DNA of 37,752 bases from Desulfurivibrio sp. (GCA_003605035.1 QZKJ01000107.1:1-37752), one strand, 5' to 3'; positions 8,449 through 16,995 are shown, counted from the stretch's first letter. Numbers and translations: made by a program. Notes: a model not told the origin generated them from the letters alone.

Positions 8449-9243
8449 ATGATGAAAAGAGCCATGACAAAAACGTTGCAGGCAGGAGTGATTTTCGGAT
8501 TATTCCTTTCTTTGTACGGAACCGGAAGCGCCTCTGCCGCCGTCAAAAGCCATGAATATGGCAACGTACTCATGAGCCAGCCAGGCAAAGGGGACACCTC
8601 CCTTCCCGTCACCTTCCGGCACTGGTCCCACCGCGGTAAATACACCTGCCGCCTCTGTCATGTTGATCTGGAATTTTCCCAGCTGGCCAATGGCACCGGC
8701 GTGATGGAAGAGGATAACCGCAACGGCCTGTACTGCGGGGCATGCCACAACGGCAAGGAGGCCTTTGCCCTGGAAGCCTGCACCAGATGCCATCCCAAGG
8801 ACAAGCAGCATGAACAGGAACTGGCCCAGCAGGCCAAACGTGAATTTCAGGAGCTGAAGAAAACCCTGCCCCATTCCACCTATGGCAACAAGATTGACTG
8901 GATGAAGGCCGAGCAGGATGGCGTTATCAAGCCCAAGGATTTTCTGGAGGGGGTCAGCCTCCGCAAAAGCGACAAGATGGTCAATGTCCGCGAAGAGCCC
9001 CGCACGCCAACCCTGGCCGGCCTGCCAAACATTATTTTCTCCCATGCCAAGCATGTGGTCTGGAATGGTTGCGGCATGTGTCATCCGGATACCTTTGCCC
9101 TGGAAAGCGGCAAAACCCCGATCACCATGAAGGCGATCACCGAAGGGAAATTCTGCGGCCGCTGCCATGGCACCATCGCCTTTGCTCTCAACGACTGCAC
9201 CCGCTGCCATTCGAAGCCGGTCTTAAATCCCGACCTGAAGTAA
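8449..9243 (+). CDS. Hexaheme c-type cytochrome, two triheme (c7-like) modules
   Basis: Exported electron-transfer protein of 264 aa. A signal peptide ends near SASA (27-30). Six CxxCH heme sites are visible: CRLCH 67, CGACH 96, CTRCH 111, then CGMCH 208, CGRCH 236 and CTRCH 250. They fall in two groups of three separated by a charged linker rich in Lys, Glu and Gln, which fits two c7-type triheme domains. Each module begins with an F-x-H-x-x-H element (FRHWSH, FSHAKH) supplying axial histidines. AAAGGAGA precedes the double ATG at 8449/8452; spacing favours 8452. It lies 4 bp upstream of a paralogous lipoprotein version, so the pair is probably one transcript. Likely a periplasmic electron carrier; the partner is unknown. 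Confidence 0.93.
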   Translation: MMKRAMTKTLQAGVIFGLFLSLYGTGSASAAVKSHEYGNVLMSQPGKGDTSLPVTFRHWSHRGKYTCRLCHVDLEFSQLANGTGVMEEDNRNGLYCGACHNGKEAFALEACTRCHPKDKQHEQELAQQAKREFQELKKTLPHSTYGNKIDWMKAEQDGVIKPKDFLEGVSLRKSDKMVNVREEPRTPTLAGLPNIIFSHAKHVVWNGCGMCHPDTFALESGKTPITMKAITEGKFCGRCHGTIAFALNDCTRCHSKPVLNPDLK

Positions 9244-9247
9244 ACTG

Positions 9248-10174
9248 ATGGGCTTCCTGCAGCACACGAACGCTATGGCGAAAAAAAACAGGCCCCTCCA
9301 CTGGGGCGGGCTGACGGCGCTGCTGTGCCTGCTGCTTGCCGGCTGCGGCGACAACTTTGACCGCTTTCTTGCCCGGCAGGAGCCTGTCGAAGCAGGCAAC
9401 CCCATCTTTCAGAAAAGATACACCACCGAGTCCCTGTCGCGCTCCGAACTGAACCAGCTGCTGGACATGGCCCTGTATAAGGGGCCGCCGGAACAGTATG
9501 GCGATATTGTGCTGCGTGACCGCAGCGACAGGCACCGCATGGATCCGGTGGTTTTCTCCCACCGCCTCCACCGCAGCAGGTACACCTGCCGGGTCTGTCA
9601 CATCGAGCTGGAATTCAGCATGAAAAAGGGGGGTACGGGCATCACCAGGGAGGAGTATCTGGAGGGCCTCTATTGCGGGGCCTGCCACAACGGGGACATC
9701 GCCTTTTCCGTCAAATACTCCTGCAACCTGTGTCACATCAAGGTTGATCAGGAAGGCCGTTACCAGGCCAAAAAAGATGCCATGCTTGGCGGCAGGAATC
9801 TGCCGACCCAGGAGTATGGCGACGGCATCAACTGGGTGGAGGCGGTAAAAAGCGGGGCCATAGCCCCGCGCAATTCCCTCAATGCCGAAAATCCGCCGCC
9901 GTCCATGCCCTTGCCCCAGCATCTGCAAAAGCCGCTGCGCTGGACCACCCGCTCACCCAGAACCCTGGTGGTCTTTTCCCATGCATCACACATCCTGTGG
10001 CTGGACTGCGCCAACTGTCATCCCGACCTATTCTCCGTTGCCCGGATGGGCACCGTGGAGTTCGACAAGCAGAAGAATCTGTACGGCATGTACTGCGGCA
10101 CCTGCCACATGACCGTCGCCTTTCCGATGAACGGCTGCAACCGTTGCCATCCTGACCAGAAAAACAGACTGTAA
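9248..10174 (+). CDS. Hexaheme c-type cytochrome lipoprotein, paralogue of upstream gene
   Basis: Exported 308-aa cytochrome with six CxxCH sites: CRVCH 114, CGACH 143, CNLCH 159 and, after a linker, CANCH, CGTCH and CNRCH near the C-terminus. The order, spacing and the linker segment (EYGDGINWVEAVKSGAI) mirror the upstream protein (TYGNKIDWMKAEQDGVI), so the two arose by duplication. Unlike that protein it has a lipobox, LLLAGC with C33, and should be membrane-anchored. The start is uncertain: ATG 9248 lies 4 bp after the upstream stop without a clear ribosome binding site, and ATG 9275 is an alternative. One soluble and one anchored form suggests a relay across the periplasm. Confidence 0.92.
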   Translation: MGFLQHTNAMAKKNRPLHWGGLTALLCLLLAGCGDNFDRFLARQEPVEAGNPIFQKRYTTESLSRSELNQLLDMALYKGPPEQYGDIVLRDRSDRHRMDPVVFSHRLHRSRYTCRVCHIELEFSMKKGGTGITREEYLEGLYCGACHNGDIAFSVKYSCNLCHIKVDQEGRYQAKKDAMLGGRNLPTQEYGDGINWVEAVKSGAIAPRNSLNAENPPPSMPLPQHLQKPLRWTTRSPRTLVVFSHASHILWLDCANCHPDLFSVARMGTVEFDKQKNLYGMYCGTCHMTVAFPMNGCNRCHPDQKNRL

Positions 10175-10208
10175 TCGTCCAATCCCTGGCGGCCTGACCG
10201 CTCAGCGA

Positions 10209-11480
10209 TCAGCTTTGTTGCCTGAGACGAGTCCGCCCGGGCAACGCGGCAGACAGCAGGGCGGCCAGCACCGCCATGCCGGCGGCGAGGTAAAAACTGC
10301 CGGAAAAGCTGCCGCTCAGCTCGGCCAGCACCCCGGCCAGATAGGGCCCGGCAATCTGGCCGATGCCGAAGATAAAGGTAATGAAGCCAAACACGGAAAC
10401 GGTCCGGTGGGGTCCCGCGTAATCAGCGACCAGGGCGGCCATGATGGAGGGGATGCTCCAGGCCACAATGCCGTAGAAGCCGATGGAAAGATAGAGAAAA
10501 AGCCCCGGCAGATTGACGGCAATAAGCAGATACGCCAGGGATTGAATGGAAAAAACCGTGATCAGGGCCGCCTTTCTGCCGAGCCTGTCGGACATGCCGC
10601 CGAATACCGGCCCGGAAAAAAGGCTCAACAAACCGACCCATGACCAGAAGTTGCCGGCCACGGCTTCGGAAAAGCCGCGCTCCTGCACCATGACGGTGAC
10701 CACGAAGGTGGCATAGATCACGTAGGTAAAGCCGAACAGAAAGTAAATGGCGGCACAGTGATAAATAAGAGCGGGCCGCACCTGCTCTGTCTCAAAAAAG
10801 GCCCGGCTGCGCTCGGGCGAGGAGCGGTGACCGCCCCCCTCCGGCTCCAGGCCGAGATCCTGCGGCCGGTCACGCAGGATCAGGTAACAGATGGCGGCCA
10901 CCACCATGACAATGGCGCCAAGCACCAGCCAGCTCAGCCGCCAGCCCTGGCCGTCCGGCCCGTTCAGCCACGGCACCAGCCGGCCGGCAATGACAATGGC
11001 AAAGCCGCTGCCGATAACGATAAAGCCCGCCGCCTTGCCCCGGGAGCGGCTGGTAAACCAGGCCGAGACCAGGGCCATCATCGACACATTGGACATACCG
11101 CTGCCCATGCCGGTCAGGGCATAAAAGACAATGATCAGCAAAAGCTTGGTGCTGGCCCCGATGCAGAGCATGGAAAGCCCCACCAGCAACAGGGCGAAAC
11201 CAATCAGGCGTCGTGCCCCGAAGCGGGCGGACAGCTTGCCGCACAGCAGCACGGCGACCAGGTAGCCGACAAAATTGGCGGTGCTGATCAGGCCCATCTG
11301 GGAAAAGGACAGACCCAGCGAGGCCCCCATGGACGGCAGCAGCATGCCGAGGGCAAAGCGGCCGAAGCCGAGGCCGGCGAAGATGCAGAGCGTGCCGGCC
11401 GCCACCACATACCAGCCATAATGGGTGGGCCGAACCGCTCGCGCCGGGTCGGGCACGGGAGACGGGTTACTGGCAAGCAT
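10209..11480 (-). CDS. MFS transporter, YbfB/YjiJ-like
   Basis: Inner-membrane major facilitator of 423 aa with about twelve hydrophobic helices and a central cytoplasmic loop (residues 205-230, RDRPQDLGLEPEGGGHRSS). The first helix region GFGRFALGMLLPSM and the following STANFVGYLVAVLLCG fit the YbfB/YjiJ group, and the GMSDRLGRK loop between helices 8 and 9 is the standard MFS signature. The substrate cannot be told from sequence. Its ATG lies 6 bp after the TM2 gene stop, and no good ribosome binding site is seen, so it is probably translated by coupling. A loop rich in proline at the N-terminus is unusual but not diagnostic. Confidence 0.88.
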   Translation of the reverse strand: MLASNPSPVPDPARAVRPTHYGWYVVAAGTLCIFAGLGFGRFALGMLLPSMGASLGLSFSQMGLISTANFVGYLVAVLLCGKLSARFGARRLIGFALLLVGLSMLCIGASTKLLLIIVFYALTGMGSGMSNVSMMALVSAWFTSRSRGKAAGFIVIGSGFAIVIAGRLVPWLNGPDGQGWRLSWLVLGAIVMVVAAICYLILRDRPQDLGLEPEGGGHRSSPERSRAFFETEQVRPALIYHCAAIYFLFGFTYVIYATFVVTVMVQERGFSEAVAGNFWSWVGLLSLFSGPVFGGMSDRLGRKAALITVFSIQSLAYLLIAVNLPGLFLYLSIGFYGIVAWSIPSIMAALVADYAGPHRTVSVFGFITFIFGIGQIAGPYLAGVLAELSGSFSGSFYLAAGMAVLAALLSAALPGRTRLRQQS

Positions 11481-11486
11481 GCAGGC

Positions 11487-11897
11487 TCAAGACGACCTTT
11501 CGTGCTGCATGTTGAGCAGACTCACCTGGGTGTTCAGGGTCCAGAAATCATAGATATAGCCGGCGCCGAACAGGGCGCCGGTGCAAAGATAGATCAGGCC
11601 GGTGACCCATTTTCCCATGTACATTCTATGCACGCCGAACAGCCCCAGGAAGGTGAGGAGAATCCAGGCCGCGTTGTAATCGATTTTACCCTGCGCAAAG
11701 CGGAGGTCAGCCTGCCGATCCATGGCCGGAATCAGGAACAGATCGATGAGCCAGCCGATGCCGAGCAGCCCCAGGGTGCAGAAATAGATGGTACCGGAAA
11801 CAGGCTTGCCATAATAGAAGCGGTGGGAGCCGGTGAAGCCGAAAATCCAGAGAATATAGCCGATGGTTTTGCTGTGACTGTCATTTAGCCGATCCAT
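11487..11897 (-). CDS. Protein with two TM2 domains
   Basis: Small inner-membrane protein of 136 aa built from two tandem TM2 domains. Each has two short transmembrane helices joined by a tight turn. The first repeat carries [16 protein letters not shown] and the second [16 protein letters not shown], both followed by a G-rich helix and a D-aromatic motif (WLIDLF, YIYDFW). The function of bacterial TM2 proteins is poorly known. GAGGTAG lies 5 nt before ATG 11897. It is the first gene of a two-gene unit with the MFS transporter downstream, which may link it to the assembly or regulation of that transporter, but that is a guess. Confidence 0.88.
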   Translation of the reverse strand: MDRLNDSHSKTIGYILWIFGFTGSHRFYYGKPVSGTIYFCTLGLLGIGWLIDLFLIPAMDRQADLRFAQGKIDYNAAWILLTFLGLFGVHRMYMGKWVTGLIYLCTGALFGAGYIYDFWTLNTQVSLLNMQHERSS

Positions 11898-12004
11898 TAT
11901 CTACCTCATGCCTGAACATTTTGCGGGCTTGCCTGGTCCTAGAATTAACAGAGAATAACTCTTTTTATGCAAAAACCCAAGCAGCAAAACACGGGAGGAT
12001 TGTT

Positions 12005-12541
12005 ATGAACAGACATGCTTTACTTATCTCCTTTGCTGTTCTTTGCTCATTTATCATCACAGGTGTCATCATGGCCCAGGAACCTTGGCAGACAAAGACC
12101 GTCAACAAAGAGGCACTGAAGACCGCCCTTACCCCTCTGCAGTATAAGGTAACCCAGGAGGAGGGCACGGAGCCGCCCTTCCGCAATGAATACTGGGACA
12201 ACAAAAAAGCCGGGATTTATGTGGATATTGTTTCAGGGGAGCCCCTTTTCAGCTCCCTTGACAAATATGATTCCGGCACCGGATGGCCAAGCTTCAGCAG
12301 ACCGCTGGAGGCCGGCAACATTGTCCTGCGCGATGATTTCAGCTTTTTCAGCCGGCGGACCGAAGTGCGCAGCCGCTACGCCGACTCCCATCTCGGCCAT
12401 GTTTTTGATGACGGCCCGTCCCCGACCGGCACGCGTTACTGCATGAACTCGGCGGCCCTGCGTTTCATCCCGGTGGACCAACTGGAAAAAGAGGGATATG
12501 GCCGTTATCTGCACCTGTTTACCGAAAAGGCCGGGGAATAG
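12005..12541 (+). CDS. msrB: Exported methionine-R-sulfoxide reductase lacking the zinc site
   Basis: Reduces methionine-R-sulfoxide in oxidised proteins. The start at 12005 has GGGAGGA upstream and opens a signal peptide or membrane anchor (to about A24), giving 178 aa; the frame is open to 11921. The MsrB fold runs from about residue 35 to 165: [10 protein letters not shown] (88-97), [11 protein letters not shown] (128-138) and the catalytic C146 in [11 protein letters not shown]. The four cysteines that bind zinc in most MsrB proteins are gone: the first CxxC position reads VDIV and the second RYAD. No second active-site Cys is seen near residue 91, where Thr sits, so the recycling partner is unclear. 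Probably a periplasmic repair enzyme. Confidence 0.92.
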   Translation: MNRHALLISFAVLCSFIITGVIMAQEPWQTKTVNKEALKTALTPLQYKVTQEEGTEPPFRNEYWDNKKAGIYVDIVSGEPLFSSLDKYDSGTGWPSFSRPLEAGNIVLRDDFSFFSRRTEVRSRYADSHLGHVFDDGPSPTGTRYCMNSAALRFIPVDQLEKEGYGRYLHLFTEKAGE

Positions 12542-13200
12542 CAGTCTCAGGCGGCCCGGAACCCGCCCTGCCCGCAGCGGTTTATGTCTGGTGTGACCGG
12601 TACCGCGGTCACCATGCCCGGCGAGGCAGCCGGCTTCCCCTTCCTGTTGCTCCGCCTTGGAGCAACAGGCCATTGCGCTTTTCTTGCTCTTTTTCCCAGC
12701 GCCTAACTTCGCCATATAGCTGAAAGACATCGCAACATTTTTCATTTCTCTTGACACACCCTTGCCCTCATTATAAACTGAATGAACCATCATTTTCCAA
12801 AGGAATATCCGGCAAGGGGGATCTGTGAATATTGACAATATTTTTGAAACATTCTTCCGGACCTTACCCGGCGCGGCAGTTGCGATGGCCAACCGTGCCG
12901 TAACTGATTTTCTGGCCAGCACCATCTTCTGGTTCCAATTACCGTGCCGCGCTGCATCAGCGCGGATTATATCAGGAGCTGTGCCGTACTTTCTCCAGCC
13001 AGGCCGGTTTCCATTTGCTGCCTTGGAGAAAAACGGTGATTACCGCCGGTCGTTTATGAGATGAGCGGAAAATGCAAATATCATTTTGAGAGAGGGATGA
13101 GTATTTCAGCCTGTAAATTTATATAAAGAGAACCAACTGACAAAAAAATTCAGGCAACAGCAGTTAAAAAAGACAAAGGAGAAGAGGAGGAGTTGAAAAA
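12542..13200. other. Long intergenic region with a promoter-like pair and possible gene remnant
   Basis: This 659-bp gap holds a TTGACA at 12751-12756 with TATAAA (15-bp spacer) or TAAACT (17-bp spacer) at 12772-12779. A GTG with AAGGGGG upstream opens a 79-codon frame at 12825-13064, with no recognisable family. A second frame running to about 13060 also looks protein-like, so this may be a frameshifted remnant. GGAGAAGAGGAGGAG just before 13201 is the ribosome binding site of the next gene. Confidence 0.5.
12825..13064 (+). pseudogene. Possible frameshifted gene remnant, unknown
   Basis: A 79-codon frame starts at GTG 12825 with AAGGGGG 5 nt upstream. The first 37 residues look protein-like; after about 12937 a different frame reads as a hydrophilic segment (NYRAALHQRGLYQELC) ending near a TGA at 13060. 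A single frameshift would join them into one protein of about 80 aa. No family is recognised and it may be noncoding. Confidence 0.25.
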
Positions 13201-14313
13201 ATGAACATTTTGAAATCACTATGGATTTTATTTCTGATCGGGTTTGTTGCCAGCTGCGCCCCCATGACGGCGGAAAGCCCCTTTACGGCCACTGACCTTT
13301 CAGGAAAACTGGCTCAGGGCTACAAGCAAAAGGTTGACAATGCCGTGATCATCCTGGATGCCTCGTCATCCATGTATGACAAGGAGAATGGCACCCAGAA
13401 AGCAGTGCAGGCCAAGAATGTCGTGCTGCATATGAACGACACCCTGCCGCCCCTGCAGATGCAGGCCGGTCTGCATGTCTTCGGCCCCACCCTGGGCGCC
13501 AATATGGAAGACAGCAAACTGATCTACGGCATGACCGCCTATAATGCCGCGGACCTCGCTGCAGCGGTGAAATCCGTAGAAGTCGGAGGGTTGACCCCGC
13601 TGGCCAAACCGCTCCTGAAGAGCATTGACGACCTGAAGGACAGCACAGGACCAATCGCCGTTATCATCGTCAGCGACGGTATGTCTACCTACGACATGTC
13701 CCCGGTTACGGCTGCGGAAAACCTGAAAAATGCCTTTGGCGACAGGATCTGCATCTATACCATTCTGATCGGCAACAGCCCGGTGGGCAAGAAGACCATG
13801 GAAGACATTGCCGCAGCGGGAAAGTGCGGTTTTGCCACGACACAGGATGCTGTAGCCACCAGCGAGGGAATGGCCGATTTTGTTGAAAAGGTCTTCCTGG
13901 AAAAAGAGGTTGCCAAACCTGTTGTCCAGAAGATGGCTCCCCCGCCTGTTCAGGAAAAAACCATCACCATGAACCTCAAGGTGCTGTTTGACTTTGACAA
14001 GGACACCATCCGTCCCCGCGAACAGGACCAGCTTGATGAGTTTGCCGCCTTTATGAAGAGTCATCCGCAAAGCACCGCCGTTCTTGAAGGCCATACCGAC
14101 AACTATGGTTCCGAGGCTTACAACGAAAAATTGTCCCAGCGCAGAGCGGACAGTGTGAAAAAATATCTGGTGAATAAATTCAACATCGATCCTGCCCGGC
14201 TGTCAACCAAGGGTTATGGGTTCTCAAGACCCATTGCCACCAACAAGACCAGCGAGGGCCGCCAGGAAAACCGTCGGGTTGTGGCGGTTATCTCAGCCAA
14301 TGTAAAAGAATAA
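13201..14313 (+). CDS. Lipoprotein with VWA domain and OmpA peptidoglycan-binding domain
   Basis: Predicted outer-membrane or periplasmic lipoprotein of 370 aa. The signal peptide ends in a lipobox, VASC with C19. A von Willebrand A domain spans about 45-220 and carries the metal site DASSS (D53, S55, S57), so it likely binds a protein partner through a divalent cation. After a Pro-rich linker (KMAPPPVQEK) the C-terminal OmpA domain (about 255-370) has VLFDFDKDTIRP, EGHTDNYGS and the helix LSQRRADSVKKYL, the residues that grip peptidoglycan. It therefore anchors a VWA binding module to the cell wall. A strong purine-rich ribosome binding site precedes ATG 13201 and a bidirectional terminator follows. 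Confidence 0.93.
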   Translation: MNILKSLWILFLIGFVASCAPMTAESPFTATDLSGKLAQGYKQKVDNAVIILDASSSMYDKENGTQKAVQAKNVVLHMNDTLPPLQMQAGLHVFGPTLGANMEDSKLIYGMTAYNAADLAAAVKSVEVGGLTPLAKPLLKSIDDLKDSTGPIAVIIVSDGMSTYDMSPVTAAENLKNAFGDRICIYTILIGNSPVGKKTMEDIAAAGKCGFATTQDAVATSEGMADFVEKVFLEKEVAKPVVQKMAPPPVQEKTITMNLKVLFDFDKDTIRPREQDQLDEFAAFMKSHPQSTAVLEGHTDNYGSEAYNEKLSQRRADSVKKYLVNKFNIDPARLSTKGYGFSRPIATNKTSEGRQENRRVVAVISANVKE

Positions 14314-14335
14314 GATCCCTTCTTATCCGTAAACT

Positions 14336-14377
14336 AAAAAGCCTGCCCGGCACCTTCAAGCCGGGCAGGCTTTTTTT
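14336..14377. terminator. Bidirectional intrinsic terminator
   Basis: AAAAAGCCTGCCCGGC at 14336-14351 pairs with GCCGGGCAGGCTTTTT starting at 14360 across an 8-nt loop, and a T-run follows. It separates the convergent VWA-OmpA and permease genes and should work for both strands. Confidence 0.95.
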
Positions 14378-14390
14378 ATGACCATCCTGC

Positions 14391-15569
14391 CTATCTCTTC
14401 CTCTTCTCTGCCGCAGCTTTATCCAGGGCCGGAAAAGGCACCAGGGAAGGGGGGGTGCAGCATTCACTGCAGACACAGTGTTCCGTCTTTCTGCCGGGCA
14501 GCAGTCTGCCCACCCCCCGTGCCAGAGGCCTTATGGAAAGCACCAGCAGAATCAGCGCCCCGGCAATCCTCACTTCAAACGGCAACAGTTCGGCAGCCTG
14601 GCCGACCGCAGCCTGGGCTGAGATGCCGGCCTGCAGATACACGAAATCAAGCAGCAGCCCGCAGCCTACACTGACCACGGCAATGGCCAGCAGGTAAAGG
14701 GCCGTGGCCCGCTTGCCCAGCAGGCCTAAAACAACCGATATGGAAGCGATATTGGTGGCCGGGCCTACCAGCAGGAAAACCAGCGCCGCGCCTGGACTTA
14801 CACCTTTGAGAATCATAGCGGCGGCAATGGGGGTGGAGGCGGTGGCGCAGATGTAAAGAGGGATGCCGAAAAGCAGCATGAGCAGCATGGCCGACAACCC
14901 GCCGCCAAGATAAAGGCCTACCAGCTCGTCCGGCACCAGGGCCGAGATAAGGCCTGCCGCCAGCAGCCCCACAAAAAACCAGCCGGCCAGATCCCCCCAT
15001 AACTCATCTTTGGCATAGTGTAATCCTGCCAGCAATTTCTCCGCCAAGGTATGATGGGCGGCATGCTCTGCCGGCGGGCAATCCACACCGCTGCAGCAGT
15101 TATCTACCTGACAGCGCAGATCCGGGGCGGTCAACGCGACTGATCGCGGCGGATTGACGATATTTTCGCTGAAACCGGCCACCAGGGCGGTGAGAAAGGC
15201 GGCCAGCGGCCGGGCAATGGTCATGATGGGATCAAGCAGGGCATAGCTGATGGAAATGGAGTCAACCCCTGATTCCGGAGTGGAGATGAGAAAAGCGGTG
15301 GTGGCGCCATTGTTGGCTCCCTGTTTTTTGAGTGAGGCGGCCGCCGGCAGCACCCCGCAGGAGCAGAGGGGGATGGGTATGCCGAACAGGGCGGCCTTGA
15401 ACACCGACCGGAACCGGCCCTTGCCCAGATGATGGGCGACATATGACGGCGACAGAAACATTTTCAGCATGCCGCCCACCAGCAGCCCGAAGAGCACATA
15501 TACCGATGAATCCAGCAGCATATGCCACGCCTCCTGGATGACTGACAGGGTAAATGAGAGAATTTCCAT
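14391..15569 (-). CDS. Metal-efflux permease, SO_0444 family (DUF318-type)
   Basis: Inner-membrane permease of 392 aa, two homologous halves of four helices each. The first half has FGIPIPLCSCGVLPAAASLK with CSCG in a membrane helix; the second has FGIPLYICATASTPIAAAM. Between them is a Cys/His-rich loop (CQVDNCCSGVDCPPAEHAAHH) and a Cys-rich C-terminal segment (HCVCSECC) sits before a basic tail, both fit for metal binding. Proteins of this type export copper, zinc or similar ions. I chose ATG 15569 because GAGGAAG lies just upstream; the frame opens at 15590. It lies 113 bp after the CadC-like sensor gene, which should control it. Confidence 0.9.
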   Translation of the reverse strand: MEILSFTLSVIQEAWHMLLDSSVYVLFGLLVGGMLKMFLSPSYVAHHLGKGRFRSVFKAALFGIPIPLCSCGVLPAAASLKKQGANNGATTAFLISTPESGVDSISISYALLDPIMTIARPLAAFLTALVAGFSENIVNPPRSVALTAPDLRCQVDNCCSGVDCPPAEHAAHHTLAEKLLAGLHYAKDELWGDLAGWFFVGLLAAGLISALVPDELVGLYLGGGLSAMLLMLLFGIPLYICATASTPIAAAMILKGVSPGAALVFLLVGPATNIASISVVLGLLGKRATALYLLAIAVVSVGCGLLLDFVYLQAGISAQAAVGQAAELLPFEVRIAGALILLVLSIRPLARGVGRLLPGRKTEHCVCSECCTPPSLVPFPALDKAAAEKRKR

Positions 15570-15682
15570 AATTTTCGTCTTCCTCGCCATCCGGTGATGG
15601 CTTTATACGTGCGGCTGGCAGGCGTTTTGCCGACCTGCCGCCGGACAAATCTGTTTTCCCCCGCCGCCTGTGCGGCAGGGCA

Positions 15683-16036
15683 TTACTCCCGGATATGCTG
15701 CAAAGCCATGTCCGCTACTCTGCTGACATGATCATCAAGCAGTCGATAATAGAGAACCGGTCCCTGCCGGCGGTTGGTAACCAGTTGCAGCTGCCGCAGC
15801 TGCCGCAGCTGATGGCTGACCGCAGACTCGGAAACGTCAAGAAACGCCGCCAGGTCACAGACGCACATCTCGCCGTGCGCCAGGGCCAGAATAATTCTGA
15901 GCCGGGTGGTGTCGGCCAGTGCCTTGAAAAAGTACGCGACCCTCTCTATCTCAGCGGCATCAGGGGCCATGCGCCGCGCGCCATCAACCCTTTCCTCATG
16001 AATGATACGACACTGGCAACGATCATCATCCGCCAT
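15683..16036 (-). CDS. ArsR/SmtB-family metal sensor, CadC-like
   Basis: Winged-helix repressor of 117 aa that leaves its operator on binding metal. N-terminal C7 and C9, and C58 and C60 in MCVCDLA on the helix before the recognition helix, reproduce the alpha-3N thiol site of CadC (known ligands C7, C11, C58, C60). D101, H103, H114 and E117 fall exactly at the alpha-5 zinc site of that family. The recognition helix is SESAVSHQLRQLRQL. GGGAGG lies 8 nt before ATG 16036, and a palindrome at 16064-16087 is the likely operator. It precedes the efflux permease, so it is probably autoregulated and senses cadmium, lead or zinc. Confidence 0.93.
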   Translation of the reverse strand: MADDDRCQCRIIHEERVDGARRMAPDAAEIERVAYFFKALADTTRLRIILALAHGEMCVCDLAAFLDVSESAVSHQLRQLRQLQLVTNRRQGPVLYYRLLDDHVSRVADMALQHIRE

Positions 16037-16063
16037 GCATTTTCCTCCCTGTTATGTAAATTA

Positions 16064-16087
16064 ATATCTGATCATATGTTCATATAT
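16064..16087. promoter_or_regulatory. Candidate ArsR-family operator
   Basis: An imperfect inverted repeat centred on CATATG, ATATCTGATCATATGTTCAT and its extension, lies 27 bp upstream of the sensor start. The core TGATCATATGTTCA differs from its complement only at one pair. Form and AT content match SmtB/ArsR operators. Confidence 0.7.
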
Positions 16088-16155
16088 AATAACGCGGAGG
16101 TATATTGTCAAGAAAGTCGCGGAAGAGGCGCAGGTTGGGGGGGGTGCGGCAGAAT

Positions 16156-16995
16156 CTATTTTTTCAATGTTTGCGGATCCCGGCCGATGCTGTCGATGGC
16201 ATACGAGCCGGCATTGCCGGTAAACGGCAGGATAAGCAGATGGGGCAGGGTCAGTTTTGCCGCATCCCTGAACTGAGCAAGACCGATGGTCATGCCATCA
16301 TGGCCCATGACCGGCTGGGCCCGGTAGGTGCCGAACAGTCTATCCCACCAGGGGAAATTAAACCCGAAATTACTGTTTGTTTCGCGTATCGTTACGGAAT
16401 GATGGACGCGATGCATGTCCGGGGTGACAACCAGCAGACGGAGCATGGCGTCAAGCTTGCCCGGCATCCGGATATTGCCATGATTAAACATGGCCGTGCC
16501 GTTTAAAGTCACCTCAAAAGCAACAACCGCAAAAACGGGCAAGCCCAGGGCGGCTACCGCTGCCATTTTAATAGCAGCGGAAATCAGTATTTCAATGGGA
16601 TGAAAACGCAGTCCAGTGGTCACATCAATATCAAGATCGGCATGATGCACCATATGCAGCCGCCAGAGCAGGGGAACAGAGTGGAACATCAGATGCTGCA
16701 GGTAAACAACCATATCAAGCAACAGCAACCCACAGATCAGGGACGGCCAGAAGCCGAGCTGCAGATAATGGAAAAGCCCCCAGCCCTGCCGCTGGGCAGC
16801 GTCGGCCACGCCGACCGCCATCACCGGCAGGAGCAGGCGGGCAAGCAATGTATCAAGAAAAATGATCGACAGGTTGTTAAACCATCTGCCAGCCTTGGAA
16901 ACGGTAAGCCGGCGTTTGGGGGCTGCACTCTCCCAGACCGCTACCAGAACCAGGATAGTAAAGAAAAAAACAACACGGTATGTTTCCGGATTCAT
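16156..16995 (-). CDS. Fatty acid hydroxylase / sterol desaturase family protein
   Basis: Integral membrane di-iron oxygenase family protein of 279 aa. Four or five hydrophobic helices surround the histidine clusters: HLMFH (H101, H105), HMVHH (114-118), H132 in RFHP, NHGN (172) and HRVHH (195-199). These match the eight-His di-iron centre of the superfamily, which hydroxylates or desaturates lipids, sterols or carotenoids, or cleaves ether lipids. I chose ATG 16995 with GTGAGG 9 nt upstream; the frame is open to 17199. An oxygen-using enzyme seems odd beside anaerobic enzymes, suggesting microaerobic lipid chemistry or oxygen defence. The substrate is unknown. Confidence 0.9.
   Translation of the reverse strand: MNPETYRVVFFFTILVLVAVWESAAPKRRLTVSKAGRWFNNLSIIFLDTLLARLLLPVMAVGVADAAQRQGWGLFHYLQLGFWPSLICGLLLLDMVVYLQHLMFHSVPLLWRLHMVHHADLDIDVTTGLRFHPIEILISAAIKMAAVAALGLPVFAVVAFEVTLNGTAMFNHGNIRMPGKLDAMLRLLVVTPDMHRVHHSVTIRETNSNFGFNFPWWDRLFGTYRAQPVMGHDGMTIGLAQFRDAAKLTLPHLLILPFTGNAGSYAIDSIGRDPQTLKK

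Noticed and set aside
10758-11888. Plus-strand frame opposite the MFS and TM2 genes
   Set aside because: Low-complexity Gln/Gly/Ala-rich composition typical of antisense of membrane proteins; real genes on the other strand are clear.
12233-12925. Minus-strand frame across the MsrB gene and gap
   Set aside because: Overlaps the clear MsrB catalytic region and shows no domain or ribosome binding site.
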